Part shown: one piece after another, positions 49,824 through 62,343 of the stretch
Layout: the number at the start of each line of letters is the position of its first letter
How positions within the stretch are numbered: the first letter of the stretch is position 1
Source of the DNA: Helicobacter saguini
GTDB lineage: Bacteria; Campylobacterota; Campylobacteria; Campylobacterales; Helicobacteraceae
Assembly (NCBI RefSeq): GCF_000762875.2
Contig: NZ_JRMP02000006.1
Span: 93,642-157,641, forward strand
Reading direction: 5' to 3'
DNA: 64,000 nt
Position numbers and translations under genes: made by a program
Notes under the pieces: generated by a model
Seen by the model: the letters and a program-made list of their open reading frames with translations, nothing else
What the model was told of the DNA's origin: nothing
Database searches by the model: none

Positions 49824-50972
49824 ATGCGCCTAGAGCGAGTGAAAAACCTAAATACCGAAATGCTAAACATAAAGCCAGATAGCATCGGCTACAAGATTAT
49901 GAAGGATAAAACGCAGATTTTGGGCTTTAAAATCGATGGGTTGAAACTACAGGCAATGCAGATTCTAAAACAGGATGCAATAAGCGTTGGCGCGGAACTT
50001 GTCACGCCGCGTGACGCGATATTGTGCGAGAAAAAAAGCTATGATTGCCTGCTTTTTGGCTCGCTAAAAAGCTTGAAACTCCTTAGCCTAAAAATGCAAC
50101 GACAGCCCTTTGGCTTAAAGTCGCTAAGCCGCGAACTCCGCGCATTTATCCAAACCAAAATCAATGACAAAAAATCTCATAAAAAGAGCGTAATGAGTAT
50201 CATAAATGTAGAATCTAATAGTTTTTATAAGGAATTTAGCGTAAAAGACGCGATTGAAAAAATCCATAGCGATATTGAGCTGGGTGCGGATATTATCGAC
50301 ATCGGCGCGGCTAGCTCGCGACCAAATGCGGATATTATAGAATCTAAAATCGAGATTAAGCGGCTGAATTTGATTTTTAAAGAAGTTTCAAAAATTAAAA
50401 CTAATACGCAATTTAGTATCGATACTTATAATGCTGAGACGGCAGATATTGCATTAAATAGTGGTTTTAATATTATCAATGATATTAGCGGGAATGTGGA
50501 ATCTATGAGCCAGATTCTAAAAAAATATCCAAAGTCAAGCTACATTTTAATGCACATTCGTGGCAATCCAAAAACAATGCAAAATGATACACATTATGAG
50601 AATCTACTGCTAGAAATCGATAAATATTTCGAAGAAAAACTGCGATTTTTACACGCGCAAAAAATTAACAATGTGATACTTGATGTCGGCATAGGCTTTG
50701 GGAAAAGTGCGGAGCAAAATGTCGAGCTAATCGCGAAACTGCGGCATTTTAAGCACTTTAGAAAGCCGCTTTTGATGGGGCTAAGCCATAAGAGTTTTTT
50801 GGGGAAGATTTTGGGGAGTGAGAAGGATTCTAGGCTTATTGCAAGTGTGATAGCCGATTTTATCGCCCTTATGAATGGCGCTGATATTATCCGCACGCAC
50901 GATTTAAAAGAGCATTTAGAAATGCTAAAAATCTATGAAGCCTTTGAGATGGAAGACTGCGATTTGATGTAG
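49824..50972 (+). CDS. folP: Dihydropteroate synthase
   Basis: FolP joins p-aminobenzoate to hydroxymethyldihydropterin diphosphate in folate synthesis. I place the start at the ATG at 49824, after AAAAGGAG, rather than the GTG at 49818, giving 382 residues. The enzyme core shows SVMSIINVESNSFY (usually INxTPDSF), ELGADIIDIGAASSRPN, SIDTYNAETADIAL, INDISG, LMHIRGNPKTM and LDVGIGFGKSAEQN. It is long because of a roughly 100-residue N-terminal domain seen in other epsilonproteobacteria. The stop TAG overlaps TAGATTCTATAGAATC. Confidence 0.92.
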   Translation: MRLERVKNLNTEMLNIKPDSIGYKIMKDKTQILGFKIDGLKLQAMQILKQDAISVGAELVTPRDAILCEKKSYDCLLFGSLKSLKLLSLKMQRQPFGLKSLSRELRAFIQTKINDKKSHKKSVMSIINVESNSFYKEFSVKDAIEKIHSDIELGADIIDIGAASSRPNADIIESKIEIKRLNLIFKEVSKIKTNTQFSIDTYNAETADIALNSGFNIINDISGNVESMSQILKKYPKSSYILMHIRGNPKTMQNDTHYENLLLEIDKYFEEKLRFLHAQKINNVILDVGIGFGKSAEQNVELIAKLRHFKHFRKPLLMGLSHKSFLGKILGSEKDSRLIASVIADFIALMNGADIIRTHDLKEHLEMLKIYEAFEMEDCDLM

Positions 50973-51098
50973 ATTCTATAGAATCTTAAAATCCATGTTT
51001 TAATCTACAACGTGAAAATAAAATATTTCGTATGATTTATTTTAAAATTAATGCGAATATCATTAATTTTATATATTTATGTTACATTTCGTAACGCT

Positions 51099-55302
<4,204 letters not shown>

Positions 55303-55353
55303 GAAACGTCTATTATATAAAACGAAAATTAAGTAAATAAATTTGCGGATACA

Positions 55354-55370
55354 ACTAGCAACAAGCTAGT
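55354..55370. other. Short hairpin between ppc and hcp
   Basis: ACTAGC-AACAA-GCTAGT is a 6-base stem with a 5-base loop in the convergent gap. There is no clear T run on either strand, so terminator activity is uncertain. Confidence 0.3.
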
Positions 55371-55405
55371 GCAGAATAAATAAAAGTGTGTCGAAAATCA
55401 AGTTC

Positions 55406-55915
55406 CTAGGCGTTTCTCCAATCGTCACTTCCACTAGTTCCAGATGCTACATGCTCCCAAATGACCTTTCTATAATTAAGCGATACTTTAAATAACTCTG
55501 TTCTACCAGCGTTATCTTTATCTTGTGCGTTCGGCATAATCAAATCAATATTTGTTATGATAGCATCCTCTAACTTGGTAGTAAAATAATGCTCTTCTCC
55601 ACCGCTTGTAGACGTTCTAAACCAATGAACCTCAACATTATTCAATCTTTCACCTTTTGTCAAAGCATTATAAAGTAGCGGAACGGATTTATTTAGGGAA
55701 CAGGTAAATGAAAACGGCTTATGAATCCTTTGACCACTTGGTTGCCCACTTTGAGGGTCAGTAGGAACTGTTACTATATGTGATACCTCTTGTGCCATTA
55801 TCTCATCTTCATGTCCTGCTTGATAACGATTCCCTATACTTGCTTCTGTCGAAGCACCACTAGAAATTAATCCTTGCGTTGAACCTTCAATTTTTATATA
55901 TGCTGGTTGAGCCAT
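55406..55915 (-). CDS. hcp: Type VI secretion tube protein Hcp
   Basis: Hcp hexamers stack into the T6SS tube and are also released. The 169-residue protein begins AQPAYIKIEGSTQGLISSGA and has the typical IHKPFSFTCSLNKSVPLLYNAL stretch and a C-terminal FKVSLNYRKVIWEHV. Start ATG is preceded by AAAGGAC. It stands alone, without vgrG or effector genes next to it, 19 kb from tssG. The gene has no AGAWTCT copies, unlike its flanks, as expected for a strongly constrained or more recently gained gene. Confidence 0.93.
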   Translation of the reverse strand: MAQPAYIKIEGSTQGLISSGASTEASIGNRYQAGHEDEIMAQEVSHIVTVPTDPQSGQPSGQRIHKPFSFTCSLNKSVPLLYNALTKGERLNNVEVHWFRTSTSGGEEHYFTTKLEDAIITNIDLIMPNAQDKDNAGRTELFKVSLNYRKVIWEHVASGTSGSDDWRNA

Positions 55916-56327
55916 GTTTTTGTCCTTTTGTTAAAATAAGTAGTGTAATTCTATCATAAAAGTCATAAAATATTGCAATATAATAATTATAAAATTAAAA
56001 TTTTTGTACTATTAAGTTTTAAACACTGAATTTTTAATAAAATCAAACACAAATTTGAATGAAAACATAAGTTATAAAACGAAAGTAAAAATGTAATGGG
56101 TAATTGTAGCAATTTACTAAAAGCTAAAATCTTTAAAAGTCGCTATATAGTCGCTTTCTTGTAAAGCCCTGTGTTAAAAAAAGCTAAATTAGATTCTATA
56201 AAAAACCAAAATATAGAATCTAAAAAGATTCTATACAAAAGCAAATCTAACAAAGCCCCTTAAGCACAAAGCCCGCAAGGAGGCGTAAAATTAGACAAGA
56301 CTTAAAGAGATAACAAAAGACCTTAAA
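55916..56327. other. Gene-free region between flaA and hcp
   Basis: These 412 bases hold no convincing gene. The part nearer hcp is plain AT-rich sequence. Around 56186-56240 there are several AGATTCT/AGAATCT half-sites. Near 56255-56290 a C/G-richer patch (AAAGCCCCTTAAGC, CCCGCAAGGAGGCG) lies downstream of flaA without a clear hairpin. Confidence 0.5.
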
Positions 56328-57878
56328 CTAGCTTAATAGCCTTAAGATGTTTTGCTGAACGGCATTTGCCTGAGTCATAGCATAACTACCAGATTGTGCT
56401 AAGATGTTTAGCTTAGTGAAGTTCGCTGACTCTTGAGCGAAATCCACCTCGCGGATTTGTGATTCAGCCGCTTTAACATTCACCTGAGTTACAGAGATGT
56501 TATTAACGGTAGAAATCATTTGTCCTTGAACAGAACCTAAGTCCGCACGGATTCTATCTAGAATCTTAGTCGCAGATTCAGCAATGTCCATAACCACCAT
56601 CGCACCACGCAAAGTAGTCACACCAGCGCCCATTTCGGCTCCACCACTAGCTACGACCTTGTTAAAGTTCGCACCAGAAGCAGATTTAACATCCTTGTTG
56701 AATGACCCCATGGTATCACGCAAATTCACAACGGTTTTCGCCACTTTATCATTAGTGAAACCTAGCTCCTTATACAATCCTTTCGCATTCGAAGCAGATA
56801 CCACAATAATATCTCTAGAATCTAGACGCACAAGGCTTAAGCGTCCGTAGTTTTCACTACCTTTGCCCTCTAGCTTTTGTCCGCCATTCATAGATTCTAT
56901 AGCGATTTTAGGCACTTTACCATTTTGTCCCTTCTCATTTTTGCCAACAGATACGTGGATACCGCGTCCATCAACACTTCGAAGAGTCAAACGTCCTTTC
57001 TCATCAGTGTAAGCCTCAACACCTGTTTGGTTAGTAACAGCATTGAAAGCCTGCACTAAACGACCATCGCTATCACCAGCACGAATATCGTTAATATCGC
57101 CTAATGTCAAACCATTAATAACGACATTTGATAAAGTCCCAGAAACGACAGCCTTATCGCTTGTCGAAATAACGTTAGCTACCGCACGAATCCCTGTTTT
57201 ATCAGAGCTTTTATTGATAACTTCCGCTAAAACGCCAATCCCAGTCCCAACCGTTGTAGAAATCTTAACAGACTGCAACTGCACATCGTTAATACCATCC
57301 ACGTTTCTAAAAGTAACGCGAACTGTGTTAGACGCTGTGATTAGCCCGCCTGTCGCGATTCTTACTTGTCCAATCTTATCACTCGTAGTTGCGCCAATTG
57401 AAGCCTTAATAGACTCATTAGAGAACGCACCAACTTGGAATTCCTTGTTTGTAAAAGAACCACTTAGCAACTTTTGACCATTGAATGAAGTAGAGTTACC
57501 AATCATATCTAGACCTTGAATAAGGCGCACGATATCGCTTTGGATAGCCCTTCTAGATTCACTAGTTTGCCCATCTTGAGCCGCTTGTGTAGCCTTGACC
57601 TTAATAGTATCAAGGATTTTAAGCTGCTCATCCATTGCCTTGTCCGCGATTTGAATAATCCCCATTGCATCATTTGTGTTTGCAATAGCCTGACCTAACG
57701 CAGACGCTTGACTTCGTAAGCTATCCGCGATAATCATACCAGAAGCATCATCTGCTGCCTTGTTGATTCTCAAACCTGAACTCAACTTCTCCAAAGAGTC
57801 TTTTAACCCTCTTTGGGTGCCTACATTCTGCACGTGCGCATTAAGCGCGTTTATGTTAGTATTGACTTGAAAAGCCAT
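56328..57878 (-). CDS. flaA: Major flagellin FlaA
   Basis: FlaA is the main flagellar filament protein. The ATG at 57878 ([17 protein letters not shown]) follows AAGGAG; the GTG two codons earlier is less likely. The 516-residue product matches Helicobacter FlaA in size (about 510) and in order: conserved N-terminal helix with [20 protein letters not shown], variable centre, and C-terminal [20 protein letters not shown] ending QQNILRLLS. The [20 protein letters not shown] stretch identifies the Helicobacter type. It is preceded by a sigma-28 promoter. Repeat copies are few. Confidence 0.95.
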   Translation of the reverse strand: MAFQVNTNINALNAHVQNVGTQRGLKDSLEKLSSGLRINKAADDASGMIIADSLRSQASALGQAIANTNDAMGIIQIADKAMDEQLKILDTIKVKATQAAQDGQTSESRRAIQSDIVRLIQGLDMIGNSTSFNGQKLLSGSFTNKEFQVGAFSNESIKASIGATTSDKIGQVRIATGGLITASNTVRVTFRNVDGINDVQLQSVKISTTVGTGIGVLAEVINKSSDKTGIRAVANVISTSDKAVVSGTLSNVVINGLTLGDINDIRAGDSDGRLVQAFNAVTNQTGVEAYTDEKGRLTLRSVDGRGIHVSVGKNEKGQNGKVPKIAIESMNGGQKLEGKGSENYGRLSLVRLDSRDIIVVSASNAKGLYKELGFTNDKVAKTVVNLRDTMGSFNKDVKSASGANFNKVVASGGAEMGAGVTTLRGAMVVMDIAESATKILDRIRADLGSVQGQMISTVNNISVTQVNVKAAESQIREVDFAQESANFTKLNILAQSGSYAMTQANAVQQNILRLLS

Positions 57879-57938
57879 TGTCACTCCTTGTGATTATATT
57901 TTAAGAAATATCCCAAGCATCCTTGCTTGTTAAATGCT

Positions 57939-57965
57939 ATATCGACAATCGATAAAAACAATTTA
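57939..57965 (-). promoter_or_regulatory. Sigma-28 (FliA) promoter of flaA
   Basis: On the minus strand TAAATTGT (57965-57958), 11 bases, then GTCGATAT (57946-57939) matches the flagellar sigma-28 consensus TAAAGTTT-N11-GCCGATAA with exact spacing. It lies about 60 bases before the flaA start, as expected for a class 3 flagellar gene. Confidence 0.8.
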
Positions 57966-58097
57966 GTAATTTTATATAAAAATTTACAATTTTTTATAAA
58001 AATATTTTATAAATTTATTGCATAAAAGTTACAAAATATTTTTTGGTGTTGAATCTTGGCTTTTAATATTTTAGATTCTATAGAATCTTAGCAAAGT

Positions 58098-59858
58098 TTA
58101 GAATCTAGCGAAGGCGGGTTCTACCTTGTATTCGCCTAAGTTGTTGCCCTTTGTATCCATTACATGCACAGCGTACGCGATGCAGGGGTCAAATGAGTGA
58201 ATGTGGCGGATGATTTCTAAGGGTTGCGTTACATCGGCGACTTTTGTGCCTATTAGGCTCATTTCATAAGGTCCTTTTTGCCCTTTGCTATCGCGTGGTC
58301 CTGCATTCCACGTAGATGGGACTACTGCTTGATAGTTGCTTACCTTGCCTCCACTTATTCTAACCCAGTGGCTTAGCATTCCGCGTGGGACGTTTCCTAT
58401 ATAGCAGCCTTTGTAGTCTTTTTTATCATCGATTACATACGGTGCGCAGGTGGTTTGGTCGACTTTTAAGTTTTTTACTAATTCATCAAATGCGCGAAGT
58501 CCATTTGCCCCTAGCACTTTTGCCTCTAAGCCACGCGCTGCTGTGCGACCTAGCGTGCTAAATAAGTGATTTACACTTAAGCCTGTGCGTTTTAAAAAGG
58601 CTTCCGCAGCTTCCTCAATTAGCGGATTTTTACGCGCTAAACCTACGACAATTGACGCTAAAGGTCCTACCTCCATAGGCATACCATCATATCTAGGCGA
58701 TTTTATCCATGAGTATTTAGAATCTGTTTTTAGCAATTTTGTTTTTTCATTCTTACCGCTTAAGCCGATACTTTCGCCATCACTCATACCTACATAATCA
58801 GGCGTAGTTTGCCCATTATAAGGATGCAGCAAATCAGTAGGCTTAATCTCCCTGCCATCCTCGTGCTTGCCCTCGTATTTATACCATGAGTGCGTGACCT
58901 CTTCGGCGATTTTATTCAAATCGACATCATAAGGCTTACTCAAATCGCCATCAAGCACATAGCCACTTTCCATTAAATAAGTGTTGTAATCCACTTGCAT
59001 TTCTCTAAAGCTTAAGAAATTCTTAAGATTACATCCAGCAAGCACACTTGGCTCATTTGCATAGCTCATCCCTGCCATAATTAAATCTGGGTAATAAGCG
59101 CGATTGATAAAATCAACTACCATTTGATACTTCGCCTTATACTCCGCTAAACGCGATGGGTCAAGCAAGTCCATAACAGATGTAATACCACCAACGGTTA
59201 GGCTTTGTGGATGTGGCTGTTTCGCACCAAAAATAGCCATCATTTTCGCCGCTTCTCTTTGCACTTCAAGGAGTTTTAAATAGTGCGATAACACAATTAG
59301 ATTTTGCTCTGGATTTAGCTGATAGGTTTTATGTCCCCAGTAGCCGTTATTAAATGGTCCTAGTGAGCCTTGTGATGCGAAGTTTTTCACGCGATTTTGC
59401 ACGCCACGCAACATATCTTCACCTGCCACGATAGGATTATCAGTGTATTCAAAGGCTAGTTTTGCCGCTTTTGCCGGGTCCGCCTTTAACGCGCTAATAA
59501 TATCACACCAGTCAAGCCCATGCAATGTATAAAAATGCACGATGTGGTCGTGGAAAAATAACGCCAAATTCATAAGCGTCCTAACAAGCTTTGCATTATA
59601 TGGAATCTCAATGCCAAGCGCGTCTTCTACCGCAACAATACCAGCCTTATAATGCGAATAAGTGCAAACGCCACAAATACGTCCCGCAATAAATCCAGCA
59701 TCGCGTGGGTCGCGCCCCTTAATAATCGTCTCCAAGCCACGCCACAAAGTCGAGCTAGAAAACGCGTCAGTTATCACATTATTATCATCGACTATTACTT
59801 CAATACGCAAATGCCCTTCGATGCGAGTTATCGGGTCTACTACTATTCTTTTTGACAT
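58098..59858 (-). CDS. hydB: [NiFe]-hydrogenase large subunit HydB, with one metal-ligand Cys replaced by Tyr
   Basis: HydB holds the Ni-Fe centre of the membrane-bound uptake hydrogenase. The start is the ATG at 59858 (MSKRIVVDPITRIEGHLRIE) after AAAGGA; the upstream extension is not homologous. The 586-residue protein has the L1 motif RICGVCTYSH intact. The C-terminal L2 motif should be DPCxxCxxH but reads DPCIAYAVH: the second Cys, a bridging ligand of nickel and iron, is Tyr562 (codon TAC at 58173-58175, one transition from TGC). hydC and hydD do not follow; flaA does. The rest of the protein is well conserved. Confidence 0.93.
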   Translation of the reverse strand: MSKRIVVDPITRIEGHLRIEVIVDDNNVITDAFSSSTLWRGLETIIKGRDPRDAGFIAGRICGVCTYSHYKAGIVAVEDALGIEIPYNAKLVRTLMNLALFFHDHIVHFYTLHGLDWCDIISALKADPAKAAKLAFEYTDNPIVAGEDMLRGVQNRVKNFASQGSLGPFNNGYWGHKTYQLNPEQNLIVLSHYLKLLEVQREAAKMMAIFGAKQPHPQSLTVGGITSVMDLLDPSRLAEYKAKYQMVVDFINRAYYPDLIMAGMSYANEPSVLAGCNLKNFLSFREMQVDYNTYLMESGYVLDGDLSKPYDVDLNKIAEEVTHSWYKYEGKHEDGREIKPTDLLHPYNGQTTPDYVGMSDGESIGLSGKNEKTKLLKTDSKYSWIKSPRYDGMPMEVGPLASIVVGLARKNPLIEEAAEAFLKRTGLSVNHLFSTLGRTAARGLEAKVLGANGLRAFDELVKNLKVDQTTCAPYVIDDKKDYKGCYIGNVPRGMLSHWVRISGGKVSNYQAVVPSTWNAGPRDSKGQKGPYEMSLIGTKVADVTQPLEIIRHIHSFDPCIAYAVHVMDTKGNNLGEYKVEPAFARF

Positions 59859-59938
59859 CACATTATCCTTTCTTAAATAAAATTCGTCTTCCACGTTATC
59901 CTTCACAAAACAAACGCAGTGAAGTTTCTTTAGAAAAA

Positions 59939-59997
59939 TTTTTTGTCCGCTCGTTGCGACAACCATCTAAGGTTAGTCTCACTTCGCGGACAAAAAA
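59939..59997 (-). repeat. Structured inverted-repeat element, copy 1
   Basis: The outer stem is TTTTTTGTCCGC / GCGGACAAAAAA. Read on the minus strand the inside is GAAGTGAGACTA, a small stem ACC..GGT, then TGTCGCAACGA. Copy 2 lies at 60213-60300 in the opposite orientation. Confidence 0.75.
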
Positions 59998-60212
59998 GTT
60001 TTTGCAAAATATATTTAAAATACTAGAATTTAGATTCCAAAACCGACGTTTTTAGATTCTAAGTTACGTTGTTTTAGAATCTAGATTCTATAAAAATTTA
60101 AAAGAACTTTAGAATCTAAAATTAGATTCTATAATTTCAAGGTTAAAGATTTCGCTATCCATTTGGATAAACGCAAGGTTATAGAATCTAGATTCTAGTA
60201 TTTTGCGTGTAG

Positions 60213-60300
60213 TTTGGATTTTCCTTTTTCCCTGCGAAGTGAGACTAGACTAAAACGTCTGTCGCAACGAAGCAGGGAAAAAGAAAATTCAAAATCCAAA
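60213..60300 (+). repeat. Structured inverted-repeat element, copy 2
   Basis: The outer stem is CCCTGC / GCAGGG, extended by T-rich and A-rich arms (TTTGGATTTT / AAAATCCAAA). The inside is GAAGTGAGACTA, stem GAC..GTC, then TGTCGCAACGA. Loop sequences equal copy 1, while both stems differ by paired changes. It ends 17 bases after the hydA stop on the transcript strand. Confidence 0.75.
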
Positions 60301-60317
60301 CGGAAGACGAATCTTCT

Positions 60318-61685
60318 CTATTTAGGTTTTACTCCACTTGAAATCATTGCATGCGCTGCGATACCGATAGCCGTTGCACCCAAAAGCACAATCCCCACAC
60401 TATCCGCACTCCTATCCGCTCCAGCCCCGCGAAACGCCGTTTGATACCGATTGCCAAGTGGCACTTCAAAAGGGCTCATCGTATCCCAAAATCGCGGCTC
60501 ACTGCAACCGATACATCCATGCCCAGCACCGATGGGCCAGCTTGTATGCGAGTTAAACCGCAATTTTGAGCAGTTATTAAATGTATAAGGTCCTTTGCAA
60601 CCGACTTTATACAAACAATAGCCCTTTTTAGCGTTCTCATCGCCAAAGCTTTGCACAAATTCCCCCGCATCAAATCGCCCACGCCGCTCACACAAATCAT
60701 GTATCCGCAATCCATACGCCCATTTTGGTCGATTAAACGCATCAAGGGCAGGCAGCTCACCAAAAAGCACATAGTGCATTAGCGAACCTACGATATTTTT
60801 CTCACTAGGCGGACAGCCTGGCACATTTATGACATGCTTTGTGATTATTTCACTCAAAGGATTTGCATTTGTAGGGTTTGGCGCGGCTGCTTGCACACCA
60901 CCAAAGCTAGAACACGTGCCTATTGCAAATATCGCTGCAGCACCTTCTGCGGCGTGTCGGCACTCTTCAGCGCCAGTCCTTGCGTGTGCGCCGATTGTTA
61001 AGAAGTATTCGGTATTTTTTGGTATTCCGCCTTCAACCATTAGGATGTAGCGTCCTGCGTAGGTTTTGATGGCGTCTTCCAAACTTTTTTCGGCTTGATA
61101 GCCGCTTGCGACCATTATAGTTTCGTGGTATTCAAGGCTTACATAATCAAAAATGATAGAATCAATGCTTGGGTCTTCACTGCGAAGCAAGCTCTCGCTG
61201 CAGCCGGTGCATTCAGCCATGTGTAGCCAAATTAGCGGGACGCGTCCGGCTAGCTCAGCAGCGCGCATTGTTAAAGGGGCAAAACTTGCTGGAAGCCCAA
61301 GAGATGCGGTAATCACAGCCGCCCATTTCATAAAATCGCGTCTGCTAACGCCCTTTTCACTCAACACATCTTTTAGCTCTTTTTGATTCTCATTTTTGCG
61401 TAAAGGTGGGAGTTTTGCTAGTGCGGATAGTCTTGCTTTGATTTTATTAAACAAGCCTTTTTTGGTGGTAAAGGTAAGGTTTTCTCCAACAGGATTTAGG
61501 ACATGCTCTAGCGTTTCGGCACTAGATTCTATGTTTTTAGAATCTAAGTTGTGGTTTTTGAGATTAGATTCTATATTTTGTTTAGAATCTAGCTTCACGC
61601 TCTTAGATTCCATAGCCAAAGTCTGCCTTGCATCGCTTTTAAATTCAGTGTTTTTAAAATGCGATTTACACTCATTCTTTCTCAT
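60318..61685 (-). CDS. hydA: [NiFe]-hydrogenase small subunit HydA with long pre-Tat extension
   Basis: HydA carries the iron-sulfur relay from the Ni-Fe site to the quinone-reducing cytochrome. The 455-residue protein starts at 61685 after AAGGATACG. The Tat signal SRRDFMKWA is at residues 114-122 (Arg115-Arg116), then ECTGCSE (Cys159, Cys162), VPGCPPSEKN, and C-terminal Cys motifs for the distal clusters plus a membrane anchor (VGIVLLGATAIGIAAHAMI). Residues about 6-76 before the usual leader are extra and full of repeat-type DSK/IES units, so the Tat leader is unusually long. Confidence 0.94.
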   Translation of the reverse strand: MRKNECKSHFKNTEFKSDARQTLAMESKSVKLDSKQNIESNLKNHNLDSKNIESSAETLEHVLNPVGENLTFTTKKGLFNKIKARLSALAKLPPLRKNENQKELKDVLSEKGVSRRDFMKWAAVITASLGLPASFAPLTMRAAELAGRVPLIWLHMAECTGCSESLLRSEDPSIDSIIFDYVSLEYHETIMVASGYQAEKSLEDAIKTYAGRYILMVEGGIPKNTEYFLTIGAHARTGAEECRHAAEGAAAIFAIGTCSSFGGVQAAAPNPTNANPLSEIITKHVINVPGCPPSEKNIVGSLMHYVLFGELPALDAFNRPKWAYGLRIHDLCERRGRFDAGEFVQSFGDENAKKGYCLYKVGCKGPYTFNNCSKLRFNSHTSWPIGAGHGCIGCSEPRFWDTMSPFEVPLGNRYQTAFRGAGADRSADSVGIVLLGATAIGIAAHAMISSGVKPK

Positions 61686-61858
61686 TTTCGTATCCTTATT
61701 AGAAATAAAGTTTGGGCTTTTGTGATTCTACTATAAAACTCGCCTTTTTGTCATTTTTTTGCAAAAAATATTCTCAAAATTGTATATAAAATGTTACACA
61801 ATGAAACAAATTTACACTTTTAGCCCTATCATTTTTGCGACTTTTTGGGAATAAGATA

Positions 61859-61893
61859 TTTCGCTTCGCTCAACATGAAAGAATCTAGATTCT
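61859..61893. repeat. TTTCGCTTCGCTCAA module next to a palindrome
   Basis: TTTCGCTTCGCTCAA (61859-61873) is followed by AGAATCTAGATTCT (61880-61893). The same 15-mer occurs twice in the motA-motB spacer (8698, 8899). The gap between hydA and the receptor remnant (61686-61978) holds nothing else recognisable. Confidence 0.8.
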
Positions 61894-61978
61894 ATAAATT
61901 TTAATTTATTGACATAAGGTTGGTTTAAGATAGAATCTAGTTTATAAGATTCTATGGAATCTAAGTAAGTAAAAGATT

Positions 61979-62281
61979 CTAAAAATCCATCGTGATGCCT
62001 ATGTAGTAACGGCGACCTTAGCGCACATAGTTAAAGGCATTTCCATAACTTGCGTTATTGGCTCCATAAGCTGTATATTGTATAAATTTACAATCAAAAA
62101 GATTGTAAATTACAACATTTATTCTTAGATTCTTAAATAATTGATAATATCCACCTATATGTGCAAGATATATCGCTTTGTAATATTCACCTAATCCTAT
62201 GGCTACGGAGTTTCCCACGCTTGGGTCGCCACGATAGATTCCAGCATTTACTTGCTCTCGCACATAAAATCCAAATTTTTA
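61979..62281 (-). pseudogene. TonB-dependent receptor, C-terminal remnant
   Basis: The minus strand reads KFGFYVREQVNAGIYRGDPS, then NLFDCKFIQYTAYGANNAS, then NYVR, an in-frame TAA, and GRRYYIGITMDF before TAG. These are the last strands of a TonB-dependent outer-membrane receptor, ending in the Phe barrel signal. There is no plug domain or N-terminal barrel, and an in-frame stop lies just before the last strand. This is the decayed 3' end of an iron or cobalamin receptor gene. Confidence 0.8.
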
Positions 62282-62343
62282 CCTTTATTGTGTTTTGGTT
62301 ATTTTACTTTAAATTTATATAGAATATGGTTTTTAGATATGAT

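Larger units (their letters stand above)
59859..60317. other. Unusual long spacer between hydA and hydB
   Basis: These genes are normally a few bases apart. Here 459 bases separate them, without a gene but with two related hairpin elements (59939-59997 and 60213-60300), two perfect TAGAATCTAGATTCTA palindromes (60075-60090, 60182-60197), further half-sites, and a CTTCAC..GTGAAG inverted repeat near 59901-59925. The spacer could terminate or process the hydA-hydB transcript. Confidence 0.75.

Noticed and set aside
59859..59966. 36-residue N-terminal extension of HydB
   Set aside because: It has no homology to hydrogenases and crosses part of the structured spacer; MSKRIVVDPITRIEG at 59858 is the family start.
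62018..62263. A stand-alone 81-residue gene
   Set aside because: The frame is open upstream without a start signal and matches the C-terminal barrel strands of TonB receptors, so it is treated as a remnant.
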